Below the pieces are notes generated by a model. The model was not told the DNA's origin and ran no database searches. It saw only the letters and a list, made by a program, of their open reading frames with translations. Positions 24,187-35,100 of a DNA stretch of 41,230 nucleotides are shown here, piece after piece. Position numbers and translations under genes: made by a program. The stretch comes from a virus: the IMG/VR virus record IMGVR_UViG_3300009496_000020, positions 1-41,230 of that record. The stretch is one strand, 5' to 3'. Positions within the stretch are counted from its first letter, which is position 1, and each line of letters opens with the position of its first letter.

Positions 24187-25107
24187 ATGAGCGTAAGCGT
24201 AGACACTGTTTATCAACGAGTATTAAGTATACTCAATAAAGAGCAACGAGGGTATGTTACGCCTCAAGAATTTAATCTGTTTGCTAATCAAGCACAGATG
24301 GATCTATTCGAGCAATACTTCTATGACATTAACCAGTTCGGTAGAATGCATGGAAACGACACGGAGTTCTCCGACATGCTCAACATTCTCAACGAAAAAA
24401 TAAATTTATTTGAAGTTACAGGGGCAATGACCTATAGTAACAATTATTGGGTTGCGCCTTCTGATTTATACAGAATAGGTACGCTTATCTATAATAATAT
24501 AGAAGTTGAGAGAATTAATCAAAAAGAGTTTTTATATATAAACCAAGCGCCTTTAACAAAGCCTACAGATGTAAGACCTGTTTTTGTTGCTAGCGATGAT
24601 GGATACAAAGTATACGGCGGCCTCATTGTAAGGTCTTCGAATTCTACATTAAACGGTGCAGTAAGCTCTAGTGCTACAATTAATATATCCGCGGCTAATC
24701 CAAGTATATCCATAGGCAATATAGTAACCGGTACAGGCATCTCAGGGGCGGTAACAGTAGTTGCTATAGCGGCTAATGGTACTACTATAACATTATCAAG
24801 TGCTCAAAGCATATCAAACTCTACTGTATTAACATTCACTACGCCAGCTGCAACACAGCTTATAACTGCGGGGGTAGCGTGTAATTATATTAAAAGACCT
24901 GCACAGGTTGTTTGGAATTATACTACCAGCGGTGGTGTTGCCTTATACAACTCAACAACTTCTGTTGATTTCCCACTACATGCGTCGGAAGAAACAGAAT
25001 TAGTAATGAAAATACTAGAGCTAGCGGGCATTTCAACACGGGAATTACAAGTGTACCAAATAGCTGCTCAAGAAGAAGCACGCAATACTCAACAAGAAAA
25101 ATCTTAA
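24187..25107 (+). CDS. Putative head-tail adaptor (tail tubular/ring-type)
   Basis: A 306-residue protein. The N-terminus has the pattern DTVYQRVLSILNKEQRGYVT, PQEFNLFANQAQMDLFEQYF, then NEKINLFEVTG and YWVAPSDLYRIGTLIYNN; it recurs in adaptor-like proteins of marine short-tailed phages. Residues ~150-225 are a Ser/Thr/Ile-rich beta module (INISAANPSISIGNIVTGTG, then TTITLSSAQSISNSTVLTFT) that looks inserted into the adaptor. The framework resumes at YIKRPAQVVWNYT...DFPLHASEETELVMKILELAGI. It follows the 24141-24168 hairpin and ends 3 bp before the next connector gene. Expected role: ring between portal and nozzle. Confidence 0.72.
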   Translation: MSVSVDTVYQRVLSILNKEQRGYVTPQEFNLFANQAQMDLFEQYFYDINQFGRMHGNDTEFSDMLNILNEKINLFEVTGAMTYSNNYWVAPSDLYRIGTLIYNNIEVERINQKEFLYINQAPLTKPTDVRPVFVASDDGYKVYGGLIVRSSNSTLNGAVSSSATINISAANPSISIGNIVTGTGISGAVTVVAIAANGTTITLSSAQSISNSTVLTFTTPAATQLITAGVACNYIKRPAQVVWNYTTSGGVALYNSTTSVDFPLHASEETELVMKILELAGISTRELQVYQIAAQEEARNTQQEKS

Positions 25108-25110
25108 TAC

Positions 25111-26028
25111 ATGGCATTATTAAATCAAACTAGTGAAGCTTACTATCTTGGCGCCGACGGCGTTTGGAATAGTGGCGATGAAGATTACGGTGACTACCAG
25201 TTTGTTAGCCTTAAAGATATGGTTAATAATTTTATGATAGCCTATGTGGGGGAAGATAAAATTATAAGCAAAATCAAAAGAACAGACGTAGCTTTTCATG
25301 CGCAGCGTGCTATTCAAGAATTTAGCTTTGATACACTACCCTCACAAAAAGCATATGAAATAGACATACCGCCTTCGCTGTCAATGATATTACCGCAAGA
25401 TTACGTTAATTATGTGCGTATGTCTTGGGTAGACGCTAACGGTATTGAAAGAATTATATATCCTATCCGTGATTCAAGCAATCCTTCCGCTATAGCGCAA
25501 GACAACGATTACGAATATACATTTGATAATTTAGGCGATATACTTAAAGCGCAGGAGTCTGAAACGCTTAAGAGGTTTAATTCAGATTACTACGGTGCAC
25601 CATATAACAATCCGCAAGACAATGCGCTGAACGAGGGTATGCTTTTTAATATGTACCGCTATGGCAGACGCTACGGTTTGCAACCTGAAGCAGCGCAGAT
25701 GAACGGTGTTTTTTATATAGACCAGCTGCACGGTATTGTGCATTTTAGTTCGGATATGGTAAACCGCATAATTACATTAAAGTACATTAGCGACGGCCTT
25801 GGTACAGAAGAAGAAATGCGGGTCCATAAGTTTGCTGAAGAAGCGGTGTATAAATACATTACTCATGCAATTTTAGGAACAAGAGCTAACACGCCTGAGT
25901 ACCAAGTGGTAAGATTTAAAAAAGAAATGGTTGCTGCTAAACGCAACGCTAAATTACGTATGTCTAATCTTAAGATATCTGAATTAGCGCAAGTAATGAG
26001 AAACCAATCCAAGTGGATTAAACACTAA
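25111..26028 (+). CDS. Putative second head-tail connector/ring protein
   Basis: A 305-residue soluble protein, MALLNQTSEAYYLGADGVWN, then VSLKDMVNNFMIAYVGEDKI, KRTDVAFHAQRAIQEFSFDT, EIDIPPSLSMILPQDYVNYV, GVFYIDQLHGIVHFSSDMVN and a helical C-terminus RVHKFAEEAVYKYITHAI. The helix-plus-beta layout with a membrane-free, moderately acidic sequence fits phage adaptor proteins; the VNYVRMSW...IYPIRD segment is a usual beta core. It lies 3 bp after the first adaptor and 3 bp before the nozzle gene, so the three form one tight unit. Confidence 0.7.
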   Translation: MALLNQTSEAYYLGADGVWNSGDEDYGDYQFVSLKDMVNNFMIAYVGEDKIISKIKRTDVAFHAQRAIQEFSFDTLPSQKAYEIDIPPSLSMILPQDYVNYVRMSWVDANGIERIIYPIRDSSNPSAIAQDNDYEYTFDNLGDILKAQESETLKRFNSDYYGAPYNNPQDNALNEGMLFNMYRYGRRYGLQPEAAQMNGVFYIDQLHGIVHFSSDMVNRIITLKYISDGLGTEEEMRVHKFAEEAVYKYITHAILGTRANTPEYQVVRFKKEMVAAKRNAKLRMSNLKISELAQVMRNQSKWIKH

Positions 26029-26031
26029 TAT

Positions 26032-29000
26032 ATGGCTAAGCTACAGCATACATTTATCCAGGGTAAGATGAACAAAGACCTTGATGAAAGGTTAGTACCC
26101 AATGGACAATACCGCGATGCTCAGAATATTCAGGTAAGTACATCTGAAGGATCTGATGTAGGCGCCGTAGAAAACATACTTGGTAATACAAAGAAAAACT
26201 TAAGAAGCACCGGGCCGGATGTATTTTGGCAAGATAATTTTGGGTTACAAAACCCTGTTTGTATCGGCGTTATTAAAGACTCACAAAACGAAAAAATATA
26301 TTGGTTTTTAAATTCAGCAGATTCTAGCACGGATGCTATTGTTGAATACGACCAAACCACAGGTATTGTAGCTCCTATACTAGTTGATGTAAATGGTGTG
26401 TTAAACTTTAATAAGTTAAACCTTATTACAGGTGTTAATATATTAGAAGGTTTATTGTTTTTTACAGACGATATTAGTGAACCTAAGGTAATAAATATAT
26501 CGGCATTTAAAGCCGGATCAACAGATTTTGTTACACAAACAAATATTTATGGCGCGCCGTTTGTTTTAGAAAACGTTACTGTTATTGTAAAGTCGCCTAA
26601 TATACAAGCTACGGTATTAGCGGAACCCTCTTTGGTTGGTGGCAACGCTACAGGCATAACGCCTGTGGAAACTAGCTCTCTACTAAACTTTAACACAGGA
26701 ACACCTACTTTTAAACCGGTAGCGCCGGGCACTGTATATAATAGCGTTAATTTTTCTGCTGCTATTTTGTTTGATTCTACAGTAGAAGTGTCGTTAACAG
26801 CTCAAGCTGTAAACGAGTCAAATATTATAGAAAACTATGAGGTTATATGTAGTTTAAGCAATATTATACCTAGCGGGTTAAGTGGTGATTTAACTGTTAT
26901 TAGCACTTCTTCTAACGTGCCTAATAAATCTATTTCTTGGAGCATACTGCTTATTGAATCTGATCCTATATTTAGAAACGATTTCCCTAGATTTTCTTAC
27001 AGATGGCGGTATTCTAATGGGGAATACTCTACCTACGCTCCGTTTACCAAAGCCGCTTTTGTGCCTAATAAATTTCAATACCTTTCTTCTAATGGGTTTA
27101 ACGAGGGTATGGACAATGTTACTAGGAAAATAACACTAAGTAATTTTCAATCCCCTGGATCGGGAGTTGAGAATATAGACATACTTTACAAAAGCACTAT
27201 ATCAAATAACATATACGTTCTGCAAACTATAGATTTGTCAGCTGGAGCTTTAAATACATTTGTTATAACAGATGAGTTGCTGGGCAATGTTGTCGAGTCT
27301 TCTCAATTGCTAAGGCCTTGGGATAACGTACCTAAAAAAGCTAAATCACAAGAAGTTATTGGCAACAGAATAGTATATGGTAACTATTTGCAAAATTATA
27401 ATGTAAACGCGGCTGTTGATATAGCCGCCGCTCAAGTTAACACTGCACATACTAACGCGGGCTACGGCTTGCAGTCTATTAAAACTGACAGAACATATCA
27501 AATAGGGATTACCTTTATAGATGAGTTTAACAGAGAATCACCTGTGTTTACAAACAAGGATGCTTCGCAAGTTGTTGAAATTAAAAATAGTGAAAAAACT
27601 AACACCTTTACCGCACAATTAAATTCAACAGTGCCAAGTTGGGCTACAGCTTTTAAATACTATATAAAAGAGCCTACAGCTGAATATTATAATTTAGCAT
27701 TAGATAGATTTTACGATTCTGAAGACGGTAATGTTTGGTTAAGCTTTCCTTCTAGTGAAGTAAATAAAATACAAGAGGGTGAGTACATGCTACTTAAGAA
27801 GCAGCATGACGCTAGCTTACCTGTAAAATCACAAAACAGGTATAAAATATTAGACGTAAGGAGCGAGGCACCCGATTATATATCAAACCAAAACGCTATT
27901 GTAGCGCAGGTACAGGGAAAAACATTAGCAACAGGTTCTGGTTTTACTGTTGGCGACAAAGAGATATCTTTTGTTGCGCCATCAAATAGAGATGCTGAAG
28001 ATTTTTACAACTTGTTTAACACTCTTTCTAGTTTACAATTTACAGATGGTGTTTATAGATCCGCTATTTACAGTGTAGAAAGCGGTGGCCCAGGGCTTTT
28101 AGACTCTACAACTGTTACTCAAGTTTTTGAGGCCACTCTAGAGAAGGCTATACTTTTGCAAGACAAATGGCTGGACGACCTCGGCACCGATGTTAAATTA
28201 ACAGTTATTCTTTACAATAAAAGTAATCAATTTTTACCAGAGTTTCAAGGTAGATTTTTTGCTAAAATAAACAAAAACCAAACGTTTATAGATAACGTTG
28301 AAGTTACGTTTACACAAAATTCTTCCAATATAATAGTTGACAAGTCAGAGAGTGTATTAACACAAAATACAAATACCGATACTTCTCAGGTAATGGCTTG
28401 GACTGACCAGTACAGGCAAAGCGGATCACCTTATAATCCACCTGTTTTTAAAGTGCCAACCGCTGGAGCCGCAGATTGGACGCTGACTGTTGCTATTAAT
28501 ATACCGAACACAGGTGAAAAAATAGACATGCTCAGGGCACTGCAGCCTGGTACTGATATTAGGTTTTTTGATAGCAATAATAACTTTAGCAGAGTTTATA
28601 CTGTTTTAACCTCTTCAATTCCATCAAATGGGTCATTAACCAACGCGATATATGCTAGAAATAACCCCCCAGGCGGTTCGGGCGGTTTTTATGCTAGCAT
28701 TCTAATGACCTCCTCATACGATGATACCATCGTGCCAAACGGAATACAAATAGTCAGTGAAAGAGTATCTCCCGATACAGACGTGCTGTCCTCTACTAAT
28801 CCTGCTGTATTTGAAACAGAGCCTAATGATATTGCTGATGCAGATATATATTACGAAGTCGGCAAGGCTTTGCCAATTGCAGACGCAGGTAATGTTAATA
28901 CCTTAGATTGGTTTAATTGCTATTCTTTTGGCAATGGTGTTGAGTCAGATCGTATTAGAGATGATTTTAATGCACCTCAAATGGGCAATGGCGTAAGAGT

Positions 29001-30282
29001 ATCCTCGACATTAGATGAGCCATATGAAGAAGAGAGAAGAGCTTCTAGCTTAATATTTAGCGGTATTTTTAACTCTACAAGCGGTGTAAACAATACCAAT
29101 CAGTTTCTTATTGCAGAAAACATAACTAAAGATTTAAATCCAACTTACGGTTCAATTCAAAAGTTGCACGCTAGAGATACGGATTTAATTGCATTACTAG
29201 AGGATAAGTGTTTTAAAATACTAGCAAACAAAGATGCGTTGTTTAACGCAGATGGCAATACAAATGTTACTTCTAACGCTAATGTGTTGGGGCAAACAAT
29301 ACCTTTCGTCGGCGAATACGGTATATCTAAAAACCCAGAGTCTTTTGCAAGCTTTGGTTTTAGAGCATACTTTACCGACAAAGCTAGAGGTGCTGTAATG
29401 AGATTATCAAGAGATGGTCTTACTGACATTAGCGATAAAGGCATGTCTTACTTTTTCCAAGATGGTCTTAAAACAAACGTTAACCCAAACATAATTGGCG
29501 CGTACGATTCAGACGCTGGTTCTTACAATGTTGTTGTTGGTGGTGAAGGTGTATCCTTTAAAGAAAAATCTGACGGTTGGAACACTAGATTATCTTACGA
29601 TCCTGAGGCTGGTATATCATTAAACAACGAGTATTACACGTTTAAAAACGGTGAACTTTACGAGCATTCAAACGCTGCTAGATCAAACTTTTATGGAGTG
29701 CAAAAAGACACAACTGTTACACCTGTATTCAATGATGCCCCAACAAGCGTTAAAAACTTTAAGACTCTCTCGTACGAGGGAGATGAAGGGTGGATTGCTT
29801 CTGTCGCAACAAATAAACAAAGCGGAACGGTAAGCACGTGGAAAGAGCGTGAGGGCATATATTTTAACTATATAATGGGTGATGCTACTACGCTGGCTAA
29901 CATTGATTTAAAAGAGTTTAGCTCGCAAGGCTTGGGTCAAGTACTTTCTCACAATGCCGGTAGTGCTGTAGTGGTTGTAAATGGGGAACTAAACGTTTCT
30001 TTACAACCCGGCGATGTGGTTTATTCAAATGACCCTGGAAATACATTAAGAGTAATAGGTACTGTACTTGTAGCTGATAGACAAAACAACTCTATAAGAT
30101 TTACAAGTGCGATTCCTGGTACACCCCCTGTTAACGGGGACTTTTTATTATTTGGTAAAGATAGCCGAGTTAATACATCAGGCTTATTAGGATATTATGG
30201 CGAAGCTGTATTTTCCACTAGTAGTTCAAGCAAAAAAGAGTTGTTCGCGGTTAACTCTGAGATATTTATCAGCAGCGAATAA
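26032..30282 (+). CDS. Putative tail nozzle/muzzle (tail tubular B-like) protein
   Basis: A 1416-residue protein. The N-terminus (AKLQHTFIQGKMNKDLDERL, VPNGQYRDAQNIQVSTSEGS, then GAVENILGNTK) is the strongly recurrent start of large beta-rich tail tube or stabilisation proteins in marine podovirus-like phages. The core alternates beta modules, with KSQEVIGNRIVYGNYLQNYN and LIALLEDKCFKILANKDALF near the C-terminal half, motifs typical of beta-propeller or nozzle proteins. The C-terminus VFSTSSSSKKELFAVNSEIF is also usual. It probably forms the hexameric tip through which DNA leaves. The length (usual T7 gp12 is 794 aa) is closer to crAss-like muzzle proteins. Confidence 0.8.
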   Translation: MAKLQHTFIQGKMNKDLDERLVPNGQYRDAQNIQVSTSEGSDVGAVENILGNTKKNLRSTGPDVFWQDNFGLQNPVCIGVIKDSQNEKIYWFLNSADSSTDAIVEYDQTTGIVAPILVDVNGVLNFNKLNLITGVNILEGLLFFTDDISEPKVINISAFKAGSTDFVTQTNIYGAPFVLENVTVIVKSPNIQATVLAEPSLVGGNATGITPVETSSLLNFNTGTPTFKPVAPGTVYNSVNFSAAILFDSTVEVSLTAQAVNESNIIENYEVICSLSNIIPSGLSGDLTVISTSSNVPNKSISWSILLIESDPIFRNDFPRFSYRWRYSNGEYSTYAPFTKAAFVPNKFQYLSSNGFNEGMDNVTRKITLSNFQSPGSGVENIDILYKSTISNNIYVLQTIDLSAGALNTFVITDELLGNVVESSQLLRPWDNVPKKAKSQEVIGNRIVYGNYLQNYNVNAAVDIAAAQVNTAHTNAGYGLQSIKTDRTYQIGITFIDEFNRESPVFTNKDASQVVEIKNSEKTNTFTAQLNSTVPSWATAFKYYIKEPTAEYYNLALDRFYDSEDGNVWLSFPSSEVNKIQEGEYMLLKKQHDASLPVKSQNRYKILDVRSEAPDYISNQNAIVAQVQGKTLATGSGFTVGDKEISFVAPSNRDAEDFYNLFNTLSSLQFTDGVYRSAIYSVESGGPGLLDSTTVTQVFEATLEKAILLQDKWLDDLGTDVKLTVILYNKSNQFLPEFQGRFFAKINKNQTFIDNVEVTFTQNSSNIIVDKSESVLTQNTNTDTSQVMAWTDQYRQSGSPYNPPVFKVPTAGAADWTLTVAINIPNTGEKIDMLRALQPGTDIRFFDSNNNFSRVYTVLTSSIPSNGSLTNAIYARNNPPGGSGGFYASILMTSSYDDTIVPNGIQIVSERVSPDTDVLSSTNPAVFETEPNDIADADIYYEVGKALPIADAGNVNTLDWFNCYSFGNGVESDRIRDDFNAPQMGNGVRVSSTLDEPYEEERRASSLIFSGIFNSTSGVNNTNQFLIAENITKDLNPTYGSIQKLHARDTDLIALLEDKCFKILANKDALFNADGNTNVTSNANVLGQTIPFVGEYGISKNPESFASFGFRAYFTDKARGAVMRLSRDGLTDISDKGMSYFFQDGLKTNVNPNIIGAYDSDAGSYNVVVGGEGVSFKEKSDGWNTRLSYDPEAGISLNNEYYTFKNGELYEHSNAARSNFYGVQKDTTVTPVFNDAPTSVKNFKTLSYEGDEGWIASVATNKQSGTVSTWKEREGIYFNYIMGDATTLANIDLKEFSSQGLGQVLSHNAGSAVVVVNGELNVSLQPGDVVYSNDPGNTLRVIGTVLVADRQNNSIRFTSAIPGTPPVNGDFLLFGKDSRVNTSGLLGYYGEAVFSTSSSSKKELFAVNSEIFISSE

Positions 30283-30313
30283 TGCGTAATAATAACTTAT
30301 AAACTAATTAAAT

Positions 30314-30958
30314 ATGTACGGTGATATAATCGGTGGCGCTCTTAAATTTGGCGCTTCATATATAGGGGGCAAGAAAAGGCTCGCTAGAGAAAAAGAAGCT
30401 AAGGGTTTGTTTGACAACGCGTACCAGGGTTACATGACCCAGGATATAAGTAATACGTTTTCAAACATGGAAAACACCATGGAAGACCTTACTGTCAATA
30501 CGCAAGCAGCGGATTTTGCCGCAGCGAATCAAGCACAGGGGCTAGCAAACACCATGGGAAGCCTAAGACAATCTGCTGGGTCTTCGGGTATTGCAGCGCT
30601 CGCTCAGTCCTTAGCTAATGCACAATCACAAAATGCTCAGCAGGCTTCAGCAAGCATTGGGCAGCAAGAATCAATGAATCAAAGATTATCGGCTCAGCAA
30701 GCGGGTAGATTGCAATCTATGGAACGCGCAGGTGAAGAAAGAGCTATGGGTAGAGAAACAGAAAGATTAGGTACAGACCTTGGTATGCAACAAGCCGAAC
30801 TGGCTAGTGCACAAGCCGATATACGTGCGGCACAACAAGCAAGGGCTGCTGCTATCGGTGAATTTGCTGGTGGTGTTGGTGGATATGCGCAAGTTTATGG
30901 CGCTGGTGGTGGTTTTGGAGATGTTATTAAAGACGGATATGCCGCTCTAAATAAATAA
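30314..30958 (+). CDS. Putative internal virion (ejection) protein, T7 gp14-like position
   Basis: A 214-residue, Ala/Gln/Gly-rich protein. The N-terminus GDIIGGALKFGASYIGGKKR is a short amphipathic or membrane-active-looking segment. The middle is a long Gln/Ala helix (NQAQGLANTMGSLRQSAGSS, QSLANAQSQNAQQASASIGQ), and the end is rich in glycine (GGVGGYAQVYGAGGGFG). T7 gp14 and analogues are ejected first to form an outer-membrane channel. Order (nozzle, then 214, 397 and 2593 residues) parallels T7 gp12, gp14, gp15, gp16. Family-level identity cannot be shown by eye. Confidence 0.7.
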   Translation: MYGDIIGGALKFGASYIGGKKRLAREKEAKGLFDNAYQGYMTQDISNTFSNMENTMEDLTVNTQAADFAAANQAQGLANTMGSLRQSAGSSGIAALAQSLANAQSQNAQQASASIGQQESMNQRLSAQQAGRLQSMERAGEERAMGRETERLGTDLGMQQAELASAQADIRAAQQARAAAIGEFAGGVGGYAQVYGAGGGFGDVIKDGYAALNK

Positions 30959-30963
30959 GTATA

Positions 30964-32157
30964 ATGGCTGATAAAACTTTAATACAAGGAGCGCAAAACA
31001 TAGCTAATGCTAGAAATACATCAGGTATTGGACAAGCATTTGGTGTAGGGCTAGATAAATCGATAGCTCAGCAAAGAGAAGCTAGAGCAGCTAAAGCTAA
31101 ACAAGACAGAAAAAACGCTGAAGCTATTCAGAAAAGATCCGAAAAGTACTTAAACGAATGGGACGGTACGAATATTAATAACGGCGAATTATCAGAAGGC
31201 CAAATGGCCGAAGTGCATAAGGCTGCAGAGGCAATTCAAAAAGATTATGCCGCGGCGTCGAATAAACAAGCGAAAGACCCGAATAACATGGACCTCATCA
31301 ACGAGCGCAAAGGTTATTTGCAGGAAATGAAAAACTTAAAATCATCGGTAGATAATTATGCTGATGGCTACGAAGTATGGAAATTAGGCACCGACGCAGA
31401 TTTGTATTCTAAATCAGCAGCAAATATAGGCAATTTAGCGTTAAACGAGCAAGCTTACACTCAGCCCGTGGTTTGGGATAGAGAATCAAAGTCTTTAGCT
31501 TTACCTAATTCTAGAGGAGAAGACGGCAAAGCTTTGTTATATAAAAATGTAAATTTACCATTTACCGACGGTAACGATGCGGCCACAATTATATCTGATA
31601 AAGCAGGTGAATTGTCTGGGCCTAGAAAAAACAATCTTAGTGACTTCCAGATTAAAAATAACAAGGAAGAAATTAAAAGTCTTATTTTAGCATCAAACCC
31701 AGCGGAGGGTGTCAACAATACGCCTGCATTGCTTGCTAACACAACAATGCTCAGTCTTTTCCCCGAGTGGAAAAACATAGAATACGCAGCTACAATGACC
31801 GGTGACCAAAAAGACGCAGTGGCGGAAGAAATGTCAAACATTGTAATGTCTCGTTATAAATCTGTGGCTGAAGCAGCATCAGGCGTAACACCACCTGGCC
31901 GGGGCTTTTCGGAAACACCAACCAACCAGGCTTGGATCAAAGACGCGGGTAAATTAGCTAAGGCTAATGTTGCTACAGAAATATTAGCGCCTAATGGAGA
32001 TTACGTTGTAATAATACCTAAGGGTGTGGAGTACGAGGGGTTTGAGGCAAAAGAATCCTACATGCGTATTGTAAATGGTGTTGATAGTAATGGGAACCCC
32101 ATGTACCAACTAAGACCTTTAGATCAAGGCATAATTCAAACTAAGAAAAGAAAATAA
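30964..32157 (+). CDS. Putative internal virion (ejection) protein, gp15-like position
   Basis: A 397-residue protein. A charged helical N-terminal half (QQREARAAKAKQDRKNAEAI, QMAEVHKAAEAIQKDYAAAS) is followed by a mixed domain and a C-terminal beta part, GDYVVIIPKGVEYEGFEAKE. There is no signal peptide and no enzyme motif. It starts 5 bp after the previous ejection-type gene and ends 9 bp before the giant protein, so it is in the same unit. T7 gp15 (747 aa) forms the periplasmic part of the ejection channel, and this shorter protein may do the same. Confidence 0.65.
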   Translation: MADKTLIQGAQNIANARNTSGIGQAFGVGLDKSIAQQREARAAKAKQDRKNAEAIQKRSEKYLNEWDGTNINNGELSEGQMAEVHKAAEAIQKDYAAASNKQAKDPNNMDLINERKGYLQEMKNLKSSVDNYADGYEVWKLGTDADLYSKSAANIGNLALNEQAYTQPVVWDRESKSLALPNSRGEDGKALLYKNVNLPFTDGNDAATIISDKAGELSGPRKNNLSDFQIKNNKEEIKSLILASNPAEGVNNTPALLANTTMLSLFPEWKNIEYAATMTGDQKDAVAEEMSNIVMSRYKSVAEAASGVTPPGRGFSETPTNQAWIKDAGKLAKANVATEILAPNGDYVVIIPKGVEYEGFEAKESYMRIVNGVDSNGNPMYQLRPLDQGIIQTKKRK

Positions 32158-32166
32158 AATAAAATT

Positions 32167-35100
32167 ATGTACATTAAAGACGGTATAGAGCTTACTCCTG
32201 AAGACGTTGCTTATAACGCTTCTATTGCTGGGGTTTCACCTGAGCAATGGGTAGAGGAAAACGAATTTAATACTGTTGAAGAAACAGACCCTCCAAAAGA
32301 GGGAAAGCTTATCGGCCCACCAGTGGAGACTCAACTGCCTGGGCCAGTAACGGAAGCGACGTTCGCTGGGGTTTCCAGTTCGGTCGATACTTCTTTGGAG
32401 TCACCCGAGTTTCCAACCATGCTGGACGAAGTAGAGGTAGTCGCGGATAAAATAACTACAGAGGCTACCCCATTTTTAGAAAAGCTTGCTAGCATTAATA
32501 AAGATACCGAAAAAGAATCTATACTTGCTAGTTATTTTTATTTAAAGAAAGATTTAAACGGAGATTATGTTTTTGATCTGCCAAAAGAAATATTAGTAGA
32601 ATACGGAGAGAAAGTAGCCGGCCGAGCAAACGTAGCTTCTGTTGCTTCAGGTGGAGCGGCGAGAAATCCAGATACATACGTTCCAACAATGGAAGCTGTC
32701 AGACAAGCCTTAGGGCCAGAAAAATTTAATCAGTGGTCCGCTAATATAGGAAATGCTATTTATGCAACCCCTGAAACTTTAAATGAAGTTTTTGACATAA
32801 GTGAAGTAGACGACAAAACCATAAGTACTGTTTTAGACGGTAAAAAAACGACCGCCATGGAGGCTCTAATGAGGGGCTTAAGTGACAAAGAAATATCAGA
32901 GGTTTTAGACGAAGCTGTATCTTTAGATCCGGAATATCAGCAAGCCGTTAATGAAGCGCTAAGCGACGAGCAGGGAAACCGCATACAATCCATGGAGGGA
33001 ATTAAAGGAGACCGTGAGATATATACTGATTTACTAAAAAATGAATTTAAAGATTTAAAACAGCATAGTGAAGCATTTAAAGGAGCCGAGCAATTTTTCC
33101 AACAATCAATAGATAAATTTGAAGCTGATAAAAAGGATATAGAAACCCGCGCAGACGAATTATTTAAAAACTTAGAAGCTAAGAAAAAAGCAGTTGAAGG
33201 GTTTACGGTTGTCCCCGGCATAAACCAAAATAGCATAGACGCTATAAATAGCGCTCAAGATGCATACAAAGAGGCGGTTGATGAGTACAACGCATTTATA
33301 TCAGGTGAAGAAGCTGTAGCATTACAAGCCTCCGCAGACGCACTTATTGCTAGCCAAACAGCATTGGAATATCAAGCTGAATGGCTTTCTGAGCGCTACA
33401 CAAATCTTGTAAAAACCAACTACTTGCAGAATGCGGCTCTTAAAAACTACAGCAAACTAGATTTAGCTGGTCAAGCACTTGAAGAGGGGATATTAGGCAC
33501 CGCTGCTGGATTTATGGGGATGCTGGCGCAAGGTGCCACTTATTTATCTTTCAGTAAAGGTGCTCCTATGCCTGAGGCTATTCAAGATTATTTGCTAAAC
33601 TTCAAAGGTAGAACAGTACAATACAATATAGACCTTAACGAAAAAAGGGTTAAAGAATTCCCAGCAAAAGCAAAATTTGCGCAAGTCAGTAAGGGTGACA
33701 TGTCGCTATGGGATTACGCAGGCGAAAGTTTAATGAATGGGGCACCTAGTATACTAGCCGTAATGGGACCACAGGCTGTTGCTTATGGCACTATTAAATA
33801 CGGAAGTAAAAAAGTTATAGCTAATCAAATTCGCAAAATGGCAGCGAGAGCTACTATGACGTCTTTCTATATTCAAGAAACCGGTGGCGACTACATGCAA
33901 AGCTCGATTGCTCAAAAAAATGCAGGAACAAGATTAGTTGAATTAAACGAGGAATTAAAAAATGCTGTAAGCGGGGTTGATAAAATTAAGCTGCAAGAGC
34001 AGATTGATATTGAAACAAATAATCTTAATCGATCTGAATTCACGAAAGTCGCAAGCGCTAACACTAAAGGTTTTATAGCAAAGTATGCTGAAAAATTTGG
34101 TACTTTAAGCACAATACGTAATTTTCAAAGATACTCTGCCGCAATTGGTAGAAGACAGCTAAGCAAATCTATGGTTCCTTTTGTCCGTAATAACGCTCGT
34201 TTTATAGCTGGAGGTATTGGTACCGCGAAAGGTGTGGCTATAGGTGTACCTATAGAATTTTTAGAAGAGGGCTTTACTTTGATGGGGCATAACTTAGTAG
34301 ATAGCCAAATAAACGGTATTTCCAAAAGTATATTAGAGGGATTAGATATCGACTTTGCTGTTGATGTCATAATGCCAACCCTGGCTATTATGGGGCCTAG
34401 TGCAATGGGTAACATTGGTAGTGTTATTCAAAGCGAGCTTTTAACTCGGGAACAGGCAGCTAAGGCTACGGAAATTAGAAACGAAATACACGAAATTCAA
34501 GATGCTATTGATGGCTTAGATGGCCGCACGAAATCAGCAAGAGATTTGGGTAAAAGAAAAACCGAGCTTTTTAGAGATCTTAATTTATTGGATGCTGAAG
34601 TACTTATAAAAGCCGGACAACTTGATAAATCTGATTTTAAAAGTTTAACAGATTTAAACCGCGAAATAAGCTTATTAGAAAAAGACGTTGCTGAAATAGG
34701 TAGCGCAGGTAAAATTACACAGAAAAACAGAGCTGAATTTGAAAGATTAAAAGCGGAAATCGAACAGCTTACTTCTAATAAAGAAGATATACTGCGTAAG
34801 CCTGAAGAAGCTATACGAGAAGAAGCTGAAAAAGCAGGTTTAGAAGCAGAAGGAATACTACAATTTAGTCAATATTCTGCAAACGTAGTAGTCGCTAAGG
34901 GATTTTACGGAGATAACTTTGTTGAAATTAAAGAAGAAGCCGACATTGAAAACCTTCCTGAAGATATAAAAGAAGCGGCCCGTGAGGCTTACAACGCTAC
35001 AATAAAAAACGAAAAAGGCGAAGAAGTCCCTGAATTGCTGCTTGGTGCTTTTACAAAAGGTAAAGCAGTTGTTTTTAAAGAGCGCGTTTTAGCGGCTATT

